A stretch of DNA of 64,000 bases from Sorangium cellulosum (GTDB lineage Bacteria > Myxococcota_A > Polyangia > Polyangiales > Polyangiaceae), in assembly GCF_001589285.1 (NCBI RefSeq), contig NZ_JEMA01000372.1:58114-122113 (forward strand), written 5' to 3'. The translations under genes were made by a program, and so were the position numbers. How positions within the stretch are numbered: the stretch's first letter is position 1; each line of letters begins with the position of its first letter. Below, piece by piece: positions 54,454 through 63,752 of the stretch. The notes under the pieces are model-generated. The model had not been told where the DNA came from. It did no database searches and saw only the letters and a program-made list of their open reading frames with translations.

Positions 54454-54960
54454 TCATCCCTCGTCGGGGCGCTCGAGCAGCGCGCGGAACCGGGCGGCGA
54501 ACGCCGGGTCCTCGGCGATCCGCGCCCCGAAGGTGCGCTGCGCGCACGCGAAGGCGGCGGGAGAGAGCCCAGCCTCGGCGAGCGCGGCGGCAGGATCTCG
54601 CCCGGACAGAATGCGCGCCACGACCGCGGCGTATACTTCCAGCGTCGGCAGGCGGCCGGCGACGATCGCCTCCTGCGCCGCGCGGAGGGCCGCGTCATGC
54701 TCTTCAGCAAGCGACCGATCCTGCTGCAGCAACGAGGTCGCGAGGCGCAGCAACCAGGTCTGCTCGATGGCGAGCCAGCGCCGCTCGTCGAGGCGTGCGC
54801 TCGCGAGCACCGCGGCGCGCGGCTCCTCCGCCGCGGCGAGCCGCGCGGCGACCGCGGCGTACGCCTGGAGATCGAGGCCGTCGACCGGCGTCCTCGGCAC
54901 GGGCTGAGCCGGATCCGGCCCACCGGGGAGCCGAGGGATGGGCGGCTTGGAGGATGTCAC
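54454..54960 (-). CDS. Small helical repeat protein of the T6SS locus
   Basis: The proposed 168-residue protein starts at a GTG at 54960 (VTSSKPPIPRLPGG); an earlier start up to 55116 cannot be excluded and no clear ribosome site decides. It has two similar helical units, YAAVAARLAAAEEPRAAVLA with LDERRWLAIEQTWLLRLA, and YAAVVARILSGRDPAAALAE with LSPAAFACAQRTFGARIAED. The same unit occurs twice in the divergent gene at 55037. The family is unknown to me. It lies upstream of the DUF6484-vgrG series, with a 174-bp gap. Confidence 0.6.
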   Translation of the reverse strand: MTSSKPPIPRLPGGPDPAQPVPRTPVDGLDLQAYAAVAARLAAAEEPRAAVLASARLDERRWLAIEQTWLLRLATSLLQQDRSLAEEHDAALRAAQEAIVAGRLPTLEVYAAVVARILSGRDPAAALAEAGLSPAAFACAQRTFGARIAEDPAFAARFRALLERPDEG

Positions 54961-55036
54961 GCAGGTGCGTGTATCCGCGCGCCGGGAGCGCCACAACCGT
55001 CTGGTGCCCGTCCGCGAATGCGTACAGCATGAGCGC

Positions 55037-55558
55037 ATGGCGATCGATACGGAGCCTGGCCGCGGCGGAGGGGACACGAGCCAAACCGGCGCGCCGCACG
55101 GCGTGACGCTCTTCAATCACGCCCAGATATCGGCCGAGATCGCGGAGGGCGACCGCCCTCCGGCGGCCATCCTCGAGGCGCACGGGCTCACCGAGGCGCA
55201 ATGGAACGAGGCCTCGATCTTCTGGATGAGCCGCATTGGTGAGGACGTTCGCGAGCACGGCCAGGACGCCCGCATCCCGCTCGTCTACTCGGATGCGTTC
55301 GCGAAGTCGCAGGACGCCCTGAAGCCGCCGCCGAGCATCGACACGGCGGCCTATGCCAAGCTCGTGGTCGACATCCAGGCGGCGGGAGGACCGGCGCAGC
55401 CGCTTGCCGCCCGCAACCTGTCGCTGGCCGACTACCTGCGCCTGTCGCGGCACATGGCGCGGCTGCTGTCCACCGATCCGGCGGAGGCGAGGGCGTTCTC
55501 CGAGGCGTACCAGCGCCTTCAACCGGCGGCCGCGCCCGCGGAGCCTCGGGGCCCCTGA
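55037..55558 (+). CDS. Small helical repeat protein, paralogue of the divergent neighbour
   Basis: The 173-residue protein starts at the ATG at 55037. It has two units of the same pattern as its neighbour: HAQISAEIAEGDRPPAAILE with LTEAQWNEASIFWMSRIGED, and YAKLVVDIQAAGGPAQPLAA with LSLADYLRLSRHMARLLSTD. The pattern is an [F/Y]-A-x3-A/D helix, a Pro/Ala-Leu turn, then a Trp/Tyr-rich helix. No known domain is recognised. It may be an adaptor or immunity protein in the T6SS locus. Confidence 0.65.
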   Translation: MAIDTEPGRGGGDTSQTGAPHGVTLFNHAQISAEIAEGDRPPAAILEAHGLTEAQWNEASIFWMSRIGEDVREHGQDARIPLVYSDAFAKSQDALKPPPSIDTAAYAKLVVDIQAAGGPAQPLAARNLSLADYLRLSRHMARLLSTDPAEARAFSEAYQRLQPAAAPAEPRGP

Positions 55559-55560
55559 CC

Positions 55561-55580
55561 GTGCGGGCGTCCGACCGCAC
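55561..55580. terminator. Possible terminator hairpin between convergent genes
   Basis: GTGCGG and CCGCAC form a 6-bp stem around an 8-base loop just after the stop of the plus-strand gene at 55558, facing the minus-strand lipoprotein gene. There is no U-tract. Confidence 0.4.
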
Positions 55581-55634
55581 AGGCGCAGAGGTGAGGAGAC
55601 GAGGAGGAGGCGCGGGGAACATGGCTGGGCTTAC

Positions 55635-57002
55635 TCATCGCGCCACGTAGAGGGCCTTCTCGGTTCCCACCCACACGGATCCGTCGCTCCCGATGGCCGG
55701 CGGCGTGGTGATGGCCTCGCGCTCCGCCGTGGTGAACGTCTGCTGCACCGCGCCGTCTCGCGTGAGGATACGCAGCTCGGGGCCGATCGCTAGCGCCAGC
55801 GAGCCGTCCTCGAACGCGGTGCCCAGCATGGGCAACGGCGAGGGCTGCGCGTAGAGGAGCCGGCCGCCGTCGAACGCCGCGACCCCATTCCCCAGGGCGA
55901 AGACGCGCCCGGCGCCGGCGTCGATGGGCGGCTGCAGCACCTCGAAGGGGATCTCGGCCTGCGCGATCTCGTGGCCCCGGGGGTCGAGGTGGTGCACAAC
56001 CGTGCGCCAGCGGGGCGCCGGCGTCGGGGAGAGCTCGACGCGGCGGGCCGCGATCGCGAGCGCGCTCCCGAGCGGCGTCAGCGCCGGCGCGTCGGCGGGC
56101 ATCGGGCTGCCCACGGAGAGCAATGCATAACCCGACTCGACGATCGCGAGATCGTACGCCGCGAACCCGAGCGGGGCGTCGACGAGCTTCACGCCCTTCT
56201 GGTCGGGGGTGGCGCGGTTGCCGTCGAAGACCAGGAAGCGGCCCTGGCGCATCGCCACTGCAATGCGGCGGTCGTCGGCGATGGCGCCGCAGCCGGCGCC
56301 CTCCAGATACTCGCTCCAGACAAGATCCGCACTGAATCGCTCGGGCAGGAAGAAGCGCTCCGAGGCGAGCAACATATGCGCATCGACCGGCTTCCAGGAT
56401 CGAGCTACGCCCCCATCGAGCGGCACCCGGACGGGAACCAGCCTGGGCTTGGACATCAAGACGGCGCTGGTCCATTCGTCTCCAACCTCCAGTGCCCACT
56501 GGAGGTCGCGCTCGCGGAGCGCCATCGGGATGGATTGTCCGTTCCACTCGTGCGCCGATCCGTTCTCGAGAAAGCTGTGGTCGAGCATCGTCAGGACAAC
56601 ATCGGAGGACTGGTCTGTCCGGTATGTCGGGCTGCCCTTTGGCGTCCACACGTCGAACCCGGTTGCGTATGTCACCCCGACGTGATCGACCGCGGGATTG
56701 ACCACGACGGACACCGGCCGCTGCTTGAGCGCCGTCACACGGGAGAGGCTCGTAAGCGGGTGCACGGCGGTGCGCACGCGCGAGGCGCGCGCGGGTGAGG
56801 CGTAAGCAGTCACATAGCTTGTCATGGCTTTCCTGACGGGTCGAGTGGCGGGAGGCGCAGAGGCCGTCGCGGCCGGGAGCGGCGGGGGGATCGAGGCGGC
56901 GGCCGAGGCGAACGTCGCGGAGCCGTCGAGCACATCAGGGGCGCGCCGGCAGCCGAGGACGACGAGCAATGCGCCGATGAGGAGGCGTCCGCGCCTCATC
57001 AT
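55635..57002 (-). CDS. Lipoprotein with beta-propeller-like body, possible effector partner
   Basis: The 455-residue protein has a lipoprotein signal, RGRLLIGALLVVLGC, with the lipidated Cys at 18, then a Pro/Ala linker and a long body of beta-rich segments. Examples are VGVTYATGFDVWTP, IAVAMRQGRFLVFDG and GRVFALGNGVAAFDGGRLLY, suggesting a propeller fold. The ATG at 57002 overlaps the metalloprotease stop as ATGA. An outer or inner membrane lipoprotein encoded directly downstream of a T6SS effector candidate could be its periplasmic immunity protein; this is inference. It appears intact. Confidence 0.65.
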   Translation of the reverse strand: MMRRGRLLIGALLVVLGCRRAPDVLDGSATFASAAASIPPPLPAATASAPPATRPVRKAMTSYVTAYASPARASRVRTAVHPLTSLSRVTALKQRPVSVVVNPAVDHVGVTYATGFDVWTPKGSPTYRTDQSSDVVLTMLDHSFLENGSAHEWNGQSIPMALRERDLQWALEVGDEWTSAVLMSKPRLVPVRVPLDGGVARSWKPVDAHMLLASERFFLPERFSADLVWSEYLEGAGCGAIADDRRIAVAMRQGRFLVFDGNRATPDQKGVKLVDAPLGFAAYDLAIVESGYALLSVGSPMPADAPALTPLGSALAIAARRVELSPTPAPRWRTVVHHLDPRGHEIAQAEIPFEVLQPPIDAGAGRVFALGNGVAAFDGGRLLYAQPSPLPMLGTAFEDGSLALAIGPELRILTRDGAVQQTFTTAEREAITTPPAIGSDGSVWVGTEKALYVAR

Positions 57003-60000
57003 GGCATGGCCTTCACATCGTACGTGCCCTTTCCGCAGTTCATCAGCTCCTCCACCTTTCGCACCACCTGATCCAGATCGACCGTCGTGATCGCCGCGTT
57101 GCTGGGTACGGTCGCTGGCGGCGTCGGGGCCACGCCGAGCACGAAGCGGAGGATGGAGAGCCCCACGGCGCTGCTGTCGATGGTGAGCCGATTAGCCCCC
57201 GTCTTCGGGGCTTTTTTCGGCGGCGCTGGCGCCCCGGTGCCGCTCTGAAACACCACGTTGACCACCACGTCCGCATCGGCCTCGGTGACATTGGGCGGCG
57301 AGTATCCTTGCTTGGGATTGGGCAGCGGCCCGTACTCTATCAAGGGTTGGAAGACCACGGCGATGCGGGGCAGCCGCGCCTTGGGCGGTCCGTCGAGGAA
57401 GAAGCGCTGCCTGGACTTCACTTCGGCGTTGAACATCCGTGCGTAGAACCTGTCGCGCAGGATCGTCCAGCGCGCGACGTGGTCGGCGAAATCGCCCGCG
57501 GTGGAGGCGACGAAGTTGAACCAGAGCTTCGTACGTACCACGGCGATGCCGTTCATCCACTCGCCGGGCTCTTTCTTGTTATCCTCAGGCCGCGGGAACA
57601 TCCGCTCTACCGTCGCTTCGTCGTCGCCTGTCGCGTAGAGCACCACGGTCGCCCGGCCGTTTTTCGTCTTTCCCTGAGCGACCGGTTTCCACGGGTGGTC
57701 CTTGTTGCCACCGGCCATCTTGTGCGTGGCGCCGCCTCGGAATGTCGGGTAGGCGCCGACGTACGGTCCCTCCGGGAGCTGGGCCTTGGCCCCGTCATTG
57801 AGGAAGGCGATGTGATGCCAGTTATAGCGCTGCCGTGGAAGCCTGTTAGTTTGCTGCATCCCGTGCAGATCGCCGTAGAACGGGTAGGCAGGATCCCTCT
57901 GACCGAAGCGGGGCACGCTCGGATCGACATGCGGGTCACTTTTGAGCTGCTCGACGTTGAGTTTCTCGAGATCGATATCCTCGGCGTACTCGTCGGGAAG
58001 CCCCATTACGTGACCGAGTTCGTGCGCGAGCGTGAACCGCATCAGCCCGATTTTGTCCCCGGCGTCCTCGCCCATGGAGTTCGGAACGGGGCCGGCACCG
58101 GCGAGGATCAGGCTCATCGTCTTGCCCTGCACAAACGAGCGATTGAACGGCTTGCCATCGATCTTGTTCGTCTTCGCCGCGTTGATCGTGAACTTGTGTT
58201 TGCCGTCGGTGCGGTTGCCGTAAAAATGCCGCAGCTTGACGACGCGTGTGTTGTCCTTCACCCCGCCCTCGGGGATGACTACGTAATCCTTCTTCCCCGA
58301 GGCACCGCTCGACGGATGCGCCGCGTCCCAGCGCTCGGCCGCATCGAGGAGCATCTGGAACACGGGCTGCATGCTGGTGACCGGATCGATCGGGTCCTTG
58401 ACCACCTTGAGCGGCACGTAGACGAGCAGGTGGCAGAGCTTGGCCTTCGGGTGGTCCTCCAGGAACTTGCCCTCGTCTGCGGCGGTGTATGGGCCGGGAT
58501 AGGCGTCGGGGAACAGGTGGAGCTCGACCGTCCCTTCATTGTCCAGATGGGGATAACCATTGAGAAAATTGCCGATCGGGTTCTCGGGCGCGCGCGCCTC
58601 GGCCTTCCGAGCGCCGAGGAACCTGGTCGTCCCCAGCGTGCCGGTGACGCGGCCCTCGCGGAGCACGAAGAAGTCGGCCTCGTGATTGATGACGAAGGCG
58701 AGATCCTTCCATGTGTTGCCGTCGGTGCAGAATACCTCCTCCGCACGGCAGTAGTTTTCAGCGAGCTTGCTCGCCCAGAGCGGGACCATCACCGCGTCGA
58801 ACGGACCGCGGAAGCGGAGGCGCCGGTCGAAGATCGTGATGCGCGCTTCCTTGCGGATCGTCACCGGGCCCGCGGTGTGGTCGGTGAGGACGATATCGTC
58901 GAGATGGAAGATGAGCTGCTTCGTCTTATCGGTGTCGAGGGTTACCGGCTTTGCCGCCCCTTTGGGGGTGGGCCGGAGCGCCGTCCACTTCGCCCGCGCG
59001 CCAGTGCCGATGCGCGCCTCCATCCCGATCGAGCTCCACGCGTTCGGCAAGAGATAGAACGCCTCCGGCTCGCTGGGCCCGGGGAAGCGACGGACGAGGC
59101 GAGCGTCCGCCGCGCTCTTCGCGTCGGTGGAGGCGGCCAGATCGACGACGGTCTCCTGAAGGAACCGGTTGTCGAAGCCCAGGTCGACGTCTGCCGAGCC
59201 CTCCATCGTGCGCTCGTGGAGCACGAAGATCGTCCCGTCGTCATCGATGCGCGTCCCGCCGCCGACGCGCCCTCTGGCGGCAGTGAGCTTCGTCGGGTGG
59301 AGCTTGCTCCCGAGCGCCTGGAGGCAGACGCCCGGCGGCACGAAGAGCGTCTTCTTCTGCTTCACGTCGTAGTACTGGAAGCGTACGTACGTCCGGAGCC
59401 AGCCGAAGTCGACCTGGATCGCCCACGGGCTCGTGAGCGTTCCGGTCGGGCTGGTGAGCTCGTCGGTGCGGAGCGTCCCCTCCTTCGCGAAGTCCTTGCC
59501 GAGGCTCACCTGGAAGCCCCCGAGCCTGGCCTTCCAGCGGCTCGTCCACAGCGGGATGCGGAGGAGCTTGCGCTTCTCGATCTCCGGGAAGCTGTCGAGG
59601 ACGACCCACTGGTTCTTGTCGAGATCGATCCACACCTCGCCCACGCTGCGGACCGTTGCGACCTCCGCGTCGGTGAGCTCGGGCCGGAGGGAGAGGAACC
59701 ACGTCTCATCGGCCTTCGCGGCCGTAAGCTCGGGCGCCTTCACGATCTTGGAGAGCCCCGCGGTGTCGCTGAGTGTGCTGCGGACAAGCACGGTCGGCGT
59801 CTTGACCTGCTGCACCTCCCAGCGGTGCGGCGGGAGCGGCGTCTCCTGTCCGCTCGTGCCCTTGCTCGGGTCGATGTACGTGCCCTTCAGCACCTGGAGC
59901 ACGACCTGGAGCGGAACGACCTGCGCGCCCTGACCCACTGGCGGCGGCGGCGGCGGCGGCGCGGCACCGGAGGGCTGGTTGGGGGAGGGGGCGAGAACGT

Positions 60001-60013
60001 CGGGGTCGGCCAT
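56999..60013 (-). CDS. Candidate T6SS effector, HELGH zinc metalloprotease
   Basis: The 1004-residue protein has a Pro-rich N-terminus (about 1-30), a large beta-rich region (about 30-560), and a metalloprotease signature RFTLAHELGHVMGLPDEY with HELGH at 664-668 and a possible third ligand in DEY (about 674-676). A substrate-side segment FYGDLHGMQQTNRLPRQRYN follows, and the last 250 residues are of unknown fold. No signal peptide is present, so secretion by another route such as T6SS is likely. It lies 27 bp after the OmpA/peptidoglycan-binding gene and overlaps the lipoprotein gene. Its target is unknown. Confidence 0.65.
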   Translation of the reverse strand: MADPDVLAPSPNQPSGAAPPPPPPPVGQGAQVVPLQVVLQVLKGTYIDPSKGTSGQETPLPPHRWEVQQVKTPTVLVRSTLSDTAGLSKIVKAPELTAAKADETWFLSLRPELTDAEVATVRSVGEVWIDLDKNQWVVLDSFPEIEKRKLLRIPLWTSRWKARLGGFQVSLGKDFAKEGTLRTDELTSPTGTLTSPWAIQVDFGWLRTYVRFQYYDVKQKKTLFVPPGVCLQALGSKLHPTKLTAARGRVGGGTRIDDDGTIFVLHERTMEGSADVDLGFDNRFLQETVVDLAASTDAKSAADARLVRRFPGPSEPEAFYLLPNAWSSIGMEARIGTGARAKWTALRPTPKGAAKPVTLDTDKTKQLIFHLDDIVLTDHTAGPVTIRKEARITIFDRRLRFRGPFDAVMVPLWASKLAENYCRAEEVFCTDGNTWKDLAFVINHEADFFVLREGRVTGTLGTTRFLGARKAEARAPENPIGNFLNGYPHLDNEGTVELHLFPDAYPGPYTAADEGKFLEDHPKAKLCHLLVYVPLKVVKDPIDPVTSMQPVFQMLLDAAERWDAAHPSSGASGKKDYVVIPEGGVKDNTRVVKLRHFYGNRTDGKHKFTINAAKTNKIDGKPFNRSFVQGKTMSLILAGAGPVPNSMGEDAGDKIGLMRFTLAHELGHVMGLPDEYAEDIDLEKLNVEQLKSDPHVDPSVPRFGQRDPAYPFYGDLHGMQQTNRLPRQRYNWHHIAFLNDGAKAQLPEGPYVGAYPTFRGGATHKMAGGNKDHPWKPVAQGKTKNGRATVVLYATGDDEATVERMFPRPEDNKKEPGEWMNGIAVVRTKLWFNFVASTAGDFADHVARWTILRDRFYARMFNAEVKSRQRFFLDGPPKARLPRIAVVFQPLIEYGPLPNPKQGYSPPNVTEADADVVVNVVFQSGTGAPAPPKKAPKTGANRLTIDSSAVGLSILRFVLGVAPTPPATVPSNAAITTVDLDQVVRKVEELMNCGKGTYDVKAMP

Positions 60014-60040
60014 GGCAATTCCGGAGAAGCGCTTGCGCCA

Positions 60041-61852
60041 CTAGACGAGGAAAGGATTGGGATCGAGCGCATTCGACCCGAGCGCCAGCGTCGAGAGCTT
60101 CTCGTAAGGCGTGAGGTCGAATACCGTGTACGGCTCCTCCACGCCCTCGCAGCGCATGCGGTACGCGTGATGCGGCGGGAGATCGGTGAAGTAGATCTCG
60201 ACAAACCCGAGATCGTGGGCGCGCGCATCGGCGGCGAGCGTTCGCGTTTGCGAGATCGTACCGTCCTCGCTCCCGACGATGAAGACATGAGGCATCTTGT
60301 TCGCTTCTGCGAGCGTGTACGGGAGCTGGATGACGAGATCGTGGCTCAGGTCGGCGCCGCCGTTGCAGGGGCAGAGCTGGGCGATGTCCTGGTAGACCTT
60401 GCACCGGTACGGCGGCTTGCCTTCGGGGTCGGGCTCGGTCCGCTCGGGGCCCAGGTTGGCTTTGCAGGGCGCGAGCGAGCCGAGCTTGCATGGCAGCCCC
60501 TGCGGCTCGGCTGCGTTGTCGAACAGGAACACCACGCCTCGCCGGCTCTGCGCGTCCTTCGCGGAGACGCTGAGGGGGTTGAACTCACCGCACCCCATGA
60601 ACTTCTCGCCGTTCACCTTCGCGATGCGGTCCGCCGGGAGGGGCTGCCGCGAGATGCGCTTGGCGTAGGCCAGGAAGAGCTCCTTGCGTGTCTTCGGTCC
60701 CGCGTCGCCATCTACCGCGAGCGGGGCCTGCTCGGCGGGCAGGTCCGGGTAGTCGCCCCGCTGAAAGCGCTTGATCGCCTGGACGGTCGGCGTGTCCTTC
60801 TGACCGTGCTCGATGAGGGCAGCGCCCGCATCGTCTCCGCACGAGAGAGCGTTCAACATGTGCTGCACCTCCCTCGTGCCCCATGCCTCGGACCAGTTGC
60901 CGCCCGTGTATTTGTTGGTGAACAGCTCCTCCCACGCCGCGGCGTCGTGGGTGAAGAGGGCGTGAATGGCCTTGGCGCGCCGCTCGCTGAGCTCCTTGTT
61001 GAGCGCTTCGGGGCCGGAGCGATCGGAGTGGGTGAAAATCATCGCCTTGCGGATCGGCTGGCCCTGGAGGTCTTCCACGATCGGTGCGAGCGTCGCGATC
61101 GCGTCGCGCCGCACGAAGCTGCGGCCAAAATCGAAGTGAGCGCCGGGGATTTCCTTGCACCGGAAATACGGGGTGATCACCACCGTGGCTGGGACCTCGT
61201 TCTCGATCGCCACGGCGTCGATCACCTGGTCGAGCTCCCGCTCGAACACAGCCGGTCCCGTCGGGATTTTCGGCTTGCGCGGCTTCTCCCAGCGCGGCTT
61301 CACCTTTTCACGGAGCGCACCCATGTCCTTGACGTTGACCTCGGCGAACGACGCGTCGACCGGATCCACTCGGGCGACCCCGGCCCCGCTCGTCGTCACC
61401 GTGCGCTTCTGGCCGTTGAATGCGATCGAGAGCTCGACATCGCCGATCGGGTCGCCCACCTCGTCGACAAGCTTGACTTGGAACCAGGTCGCAGCGTTCG
61501 CCGGGGACGGTGTGGACTTCGGCGGCGGCGCCGATGCGCGGTCGAGCATCGGCGGGACGAGAATCGGCCTGTCCCGGAGGCCGAGGACGACGAGCTTGCC
61601 GTCCGCGAGTCCGCCCGCGACGGCTGGGACGACGTCACGCCGAACGTCGAGGAACCTTGGCGACGCCGCGCCCATGAGTGCCTCGAACATCTCACGGAGA
61701 GCGGAACGCGCGGTCGCGTCGCCAGCCCAGCGAGGAAGTTCAGCGAGGACGGCGCGCACGTCAGCTGGGCGTGAGGCGGAGCCCGCTGCCTCGAACCAGG
61801 TGACGATCTCGGCCTCACCAAACAGCAGCGCCAGCCGCCAACGCCGTCGCAT
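60041..61852 (-). CDS. OmpA-like and peptidoglycan-binding protein of the T6SS locus
   Basis: The 603-residue protein starts at the ATG at 61852, with GGCGGAG just upstream; the frame remains open to 62044 but without support. A first region (about 20-150) is of unknown fold, then a beta-sandwich-like segment (about 150-215, VKLVDEVGDPIGDVELSIAF). Next is an OmpA-like domain (about 270-340, HFDFGRSFVRRDAIATLAP and KAMIFTHSDRSGPEALNKEL). A peptidoglycan-binding module (about 395-440, VQAIKRFQRGDYPDLPAEQA) and a Cys-containing tail follow. Cell-wall binding could target a partner effector. It heads the operon with the metalloprotease and lipoprotein. Confidence 0.75.
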   Translation of the reverse strand: MRRRWRLALLFGEAEIVTWFEAAGSASRPADVRAVLAELPRWAGDATARSALREMFEALMGAASPRFLDVRRDVVPAVAGGLADGKLVVLGLRDRPILVPPMLDRASAPPPKSTPSPANAATWFQVKLVDEVGDPIGDVELSIAFNGQKRTVTTSGAGVARVDPVDASFAEVNVKDMGALREKVKPRWEKPRKPKIPTGPAVFERELDQVIDAVAIENEVPATVVITPYFRCKEIPGAHFDFGRSFVRRDAIATLAPIVEDLQGQPIRKAMIFTHSDRSGPEALNKELSERRAKAIHALFTHDAAAWEELFTNKYTGGNWSEAWGTREVQHMLNALSCGDDAGAALIEHGQKDTPTVQAIKRFQRGDYPDLPAEQAPLAVDGDAGPKTRKELFLAYAKRISRQPLPADRIAKVNGEKFMGCGEFNPLSVSAKDAQSRRGVVFLFDNAAEPQGLPCKLGSLAPCKANLGPERTEPDPEGKPPYRCKVYQDIAQLCPCNGGADLSHDLVIQLPYTLAEANKMPHVFIVGSEDGTISQTRTLAADARAHDLGFVEIYFTDLPPHHAYRMRCEGVEEPYTVFDLTPYEKLSTLALGSNALDPNPFLV

Positions 61853-62371
61853 CTCCGCCCCTCTCTTCGTCGACCCGGCGAGGGGACCACCCGCCGCGTA
61901 CGGGAAGATAGGGGACACGGAAATTTTATTTTTGTCAAGGCGTGAGGCTAAAGCGTTCACCGGACGCATTCCATTGGCAAGCGTCGACGTCGAGCTGTCT
62001 GGGTCGCCACGGCGGCGGCTCCGGACGATGGGGCGCTTCAACATGGCGTGGCGTCGAGCACAGCACCGCGCTGGTACGAACGGCGCCGGTGGCTACCTTG
62101 CGAGAGCTGCGCCGTGCACGCCAAGGACAGCCCCACGGCGTCATCGACGCGTTCCGCCTCGCCGCGCTGCTCATCGGTGACGGCGAGCGCATCTTCCCCG
62201 GCGGCATCGGTCTTACAGACGTGGCCGTATCACCTGTTCTTGTTTCGTTATCTTGCTCGGGCCTGTCGCTGCTGGATCGATCGGCGCTCGGGACAGGACG
62301 CAGGGCGACCACGATGCAACGCGACCGTGAATCTCTGTCGATTCGACCGTGGAGCGGCGTTCCCGAGCCGG
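61853..62371. other. AT-rich upstream region and coding-like remnant
   Basis: The minus-strand sequence from 61938 has TTGACA followed by an A/T-rich stretch, and TATCTT lies 22 bases further on, near 61910. The spacing is too long for a standard sigma-70 promoter, so this is only suggestive. On the plus strand at about 62090-62225 there is a coding-like piece, ELRRARQGQPHGVIDAFRLA then LIGDGERIFPGGIGL, in a frame without a clear start. No intact gene is visible. Confidence 0.35.
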
Positions 62372-62749
62372 ATGCAGGGGCGGACCGCGCCGTCCGTGCC
62401 CGAGGGTGTCGGCTTGCTCGAGCTCACCAGGGCGCGGATCGAGCCGATGGTCCGCGGTCTCTTTCCCGCTCGTGAGCACGATGCCGTGCTCGGTGTCCTG
62501 GAGAGCTCGATCGTGTTCCTGACGCCGCACAACATCGAGACTCTCCTGGCTGAGGTGACCTGGCCAGGTTCCGCCTGGACGCTCGCGAACGAGCGAAGGC
62601 GAGCGCTCGATGAGCTCGCGAACGGATCCATGCCGCCGGATGAGCGTGTCGATGCGGAGGGGTACCTCGACATCCTAGCCGAGGCGGTGGCCTCGAGGAA
62701 CGGCTGGCGGCACATCCTGGAGCGCTGTGCTCCGGAAAGGCGGCCGTGA
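62372..62749 (+). pseudogene. Fragment of a conserved hypothetical gene
   Basis: The frame gives ELTRARIEPMVRGLFPAREH, AVLGVLESSIVFLTPHNIET and LLAEVTWPGSAWTLAN, which I recognise as a recurrent bacterial protein of unknown function, normally longer on both sides. The sequence then changes to an unrelated Arg/Glu-rich C-terminus. The ATG at 62372 is the first in this part of the frame but has no ribosome site, and the sequence before it is not coding-like. It is probably truncated or fused. A short functional protein of about 125 residues is possible but less likely. Confidence 0.45.
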
Positions 62750-62807
62750 GGACGTGCCCTGCCTTCGCCGGGCCCGCCCGCGTGCTAGCCAGGGAGCTCG
62801 CGGACAG

Positions 62808-63752
62808 GTGAGCGAGTACCAGTGGTACGAGTTCGTCGCGCTCGATCGTCCGTCACGTCCAAGCAGATGGCCGAGCTCAGGGCCATCTCGACGCGGGCCG
62901 GCATCACGCCCACGCGCTTCTGGAACGGGTACCAGCGGGGCGACCTCAAGGCCGTCCCGGCCAAGCTCCTCGAGCGCTACTTCGACGCGCACCTCTACTT
63001 CGCCAACTGGGGTAAGCGGCGGCTGATGTTCCGGCTGCCGGCTGCAGGCGTGGACACGAAGCAGCCCCACCCGTACTTCCCCGGGAGCGCAGCGCGTATG
63101 ACGAAGGCCGGCGAGCACGTCGTGTTCGAACTGGTCAGCGAGACCGAGGACGACTTCACGCGCGGCGCGTCCCTCGCGTCGCTGGCGCCGGTGCGGAGCG
63201 AGCTCCTGCGCGGAGATCTGCGCGCCGCGTACCTCGCCTGGCTCCTCGCAGTCGAGGCGGGCGATGTCGAGGACGACGAGACGGAGCCGCCACTGCCGCT
63301 GGGACTCCACGAACTCTCCGCGCCGCTCGAGGCGATGGTCGCCTTTCTTCGCCTCGACGGCGATCTCCTGTCGGCCGCGTCGGAGCCGAGCGGCGCGGAG
63401 CCGGACGATGCCGACGCCCTCCGCGCGTGGGTAGGCGCGCTCCAAGGATCGATGGCGACGGCGCGCGGTGGACGAGCCGGATCTCGCGCTCGGCGTCGAG
63501 CTGCGCCGCACGTTCCGTGCTCGGGTGAAGGCGAAAACCACCAGGGCTCCACGGACGATCGCGGAGGTGTGGGAGGACTACGGGTTGCTCCGCGGCGTTG
63601 GCGCCTTCCTGGGGGCGCTCCAGGAGGACCACCCGAGCCTCGCCCTCCGTGAGCTCTCCGGAATCATCGCGGAGCTGCGGCGAGCGCGCCTCGATGACCA
63701 GCTCGCCCGTGCGCTCACGCTCCGCAAGGCGGTGCTGGCCCCCTGGGGATAG
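62808..63752 (+). pseudogene. Frameshifted myxobacterial conserved hypothetical gene
   Basis: The GTG at 62808 opens with SEYQWYEFVALDRP, but the frame is lost after about 14 codons. A second frame from about 62860 carries KQMAELRAISTRAGITPTRF, LLERYFDAHLYFANWGKRRL and LRGDLRAAYLAWLLAVEAG. A third frame from about 63468 has DEPDLALGVELRRTFRARVK followed by unrelated-looking sequence to 63752. The pieces are collinear parts of a protein type I know as common and unannotated in myxobacteria. At least two frameshifts break it. Translation in one frame alone would give only a segment. Confidence 0.65.

Noticed and set aside
57308..61774. A 1488-residue plus-strand open frame
   Set aside because: It runs antisense across the metalloprotease and OmpA-like genes and is dominated by Arg, Glu and Ala with no domain. 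It spans two real genes, which marks it as a shadow.
61905..61938. A sigma-70 promoter for the OmpA-protease operon (TTGACA and TATCTT)
   Set aside because: The spacer is 22 bases, well above the usual 16-18, so I did not list it as a promoter.
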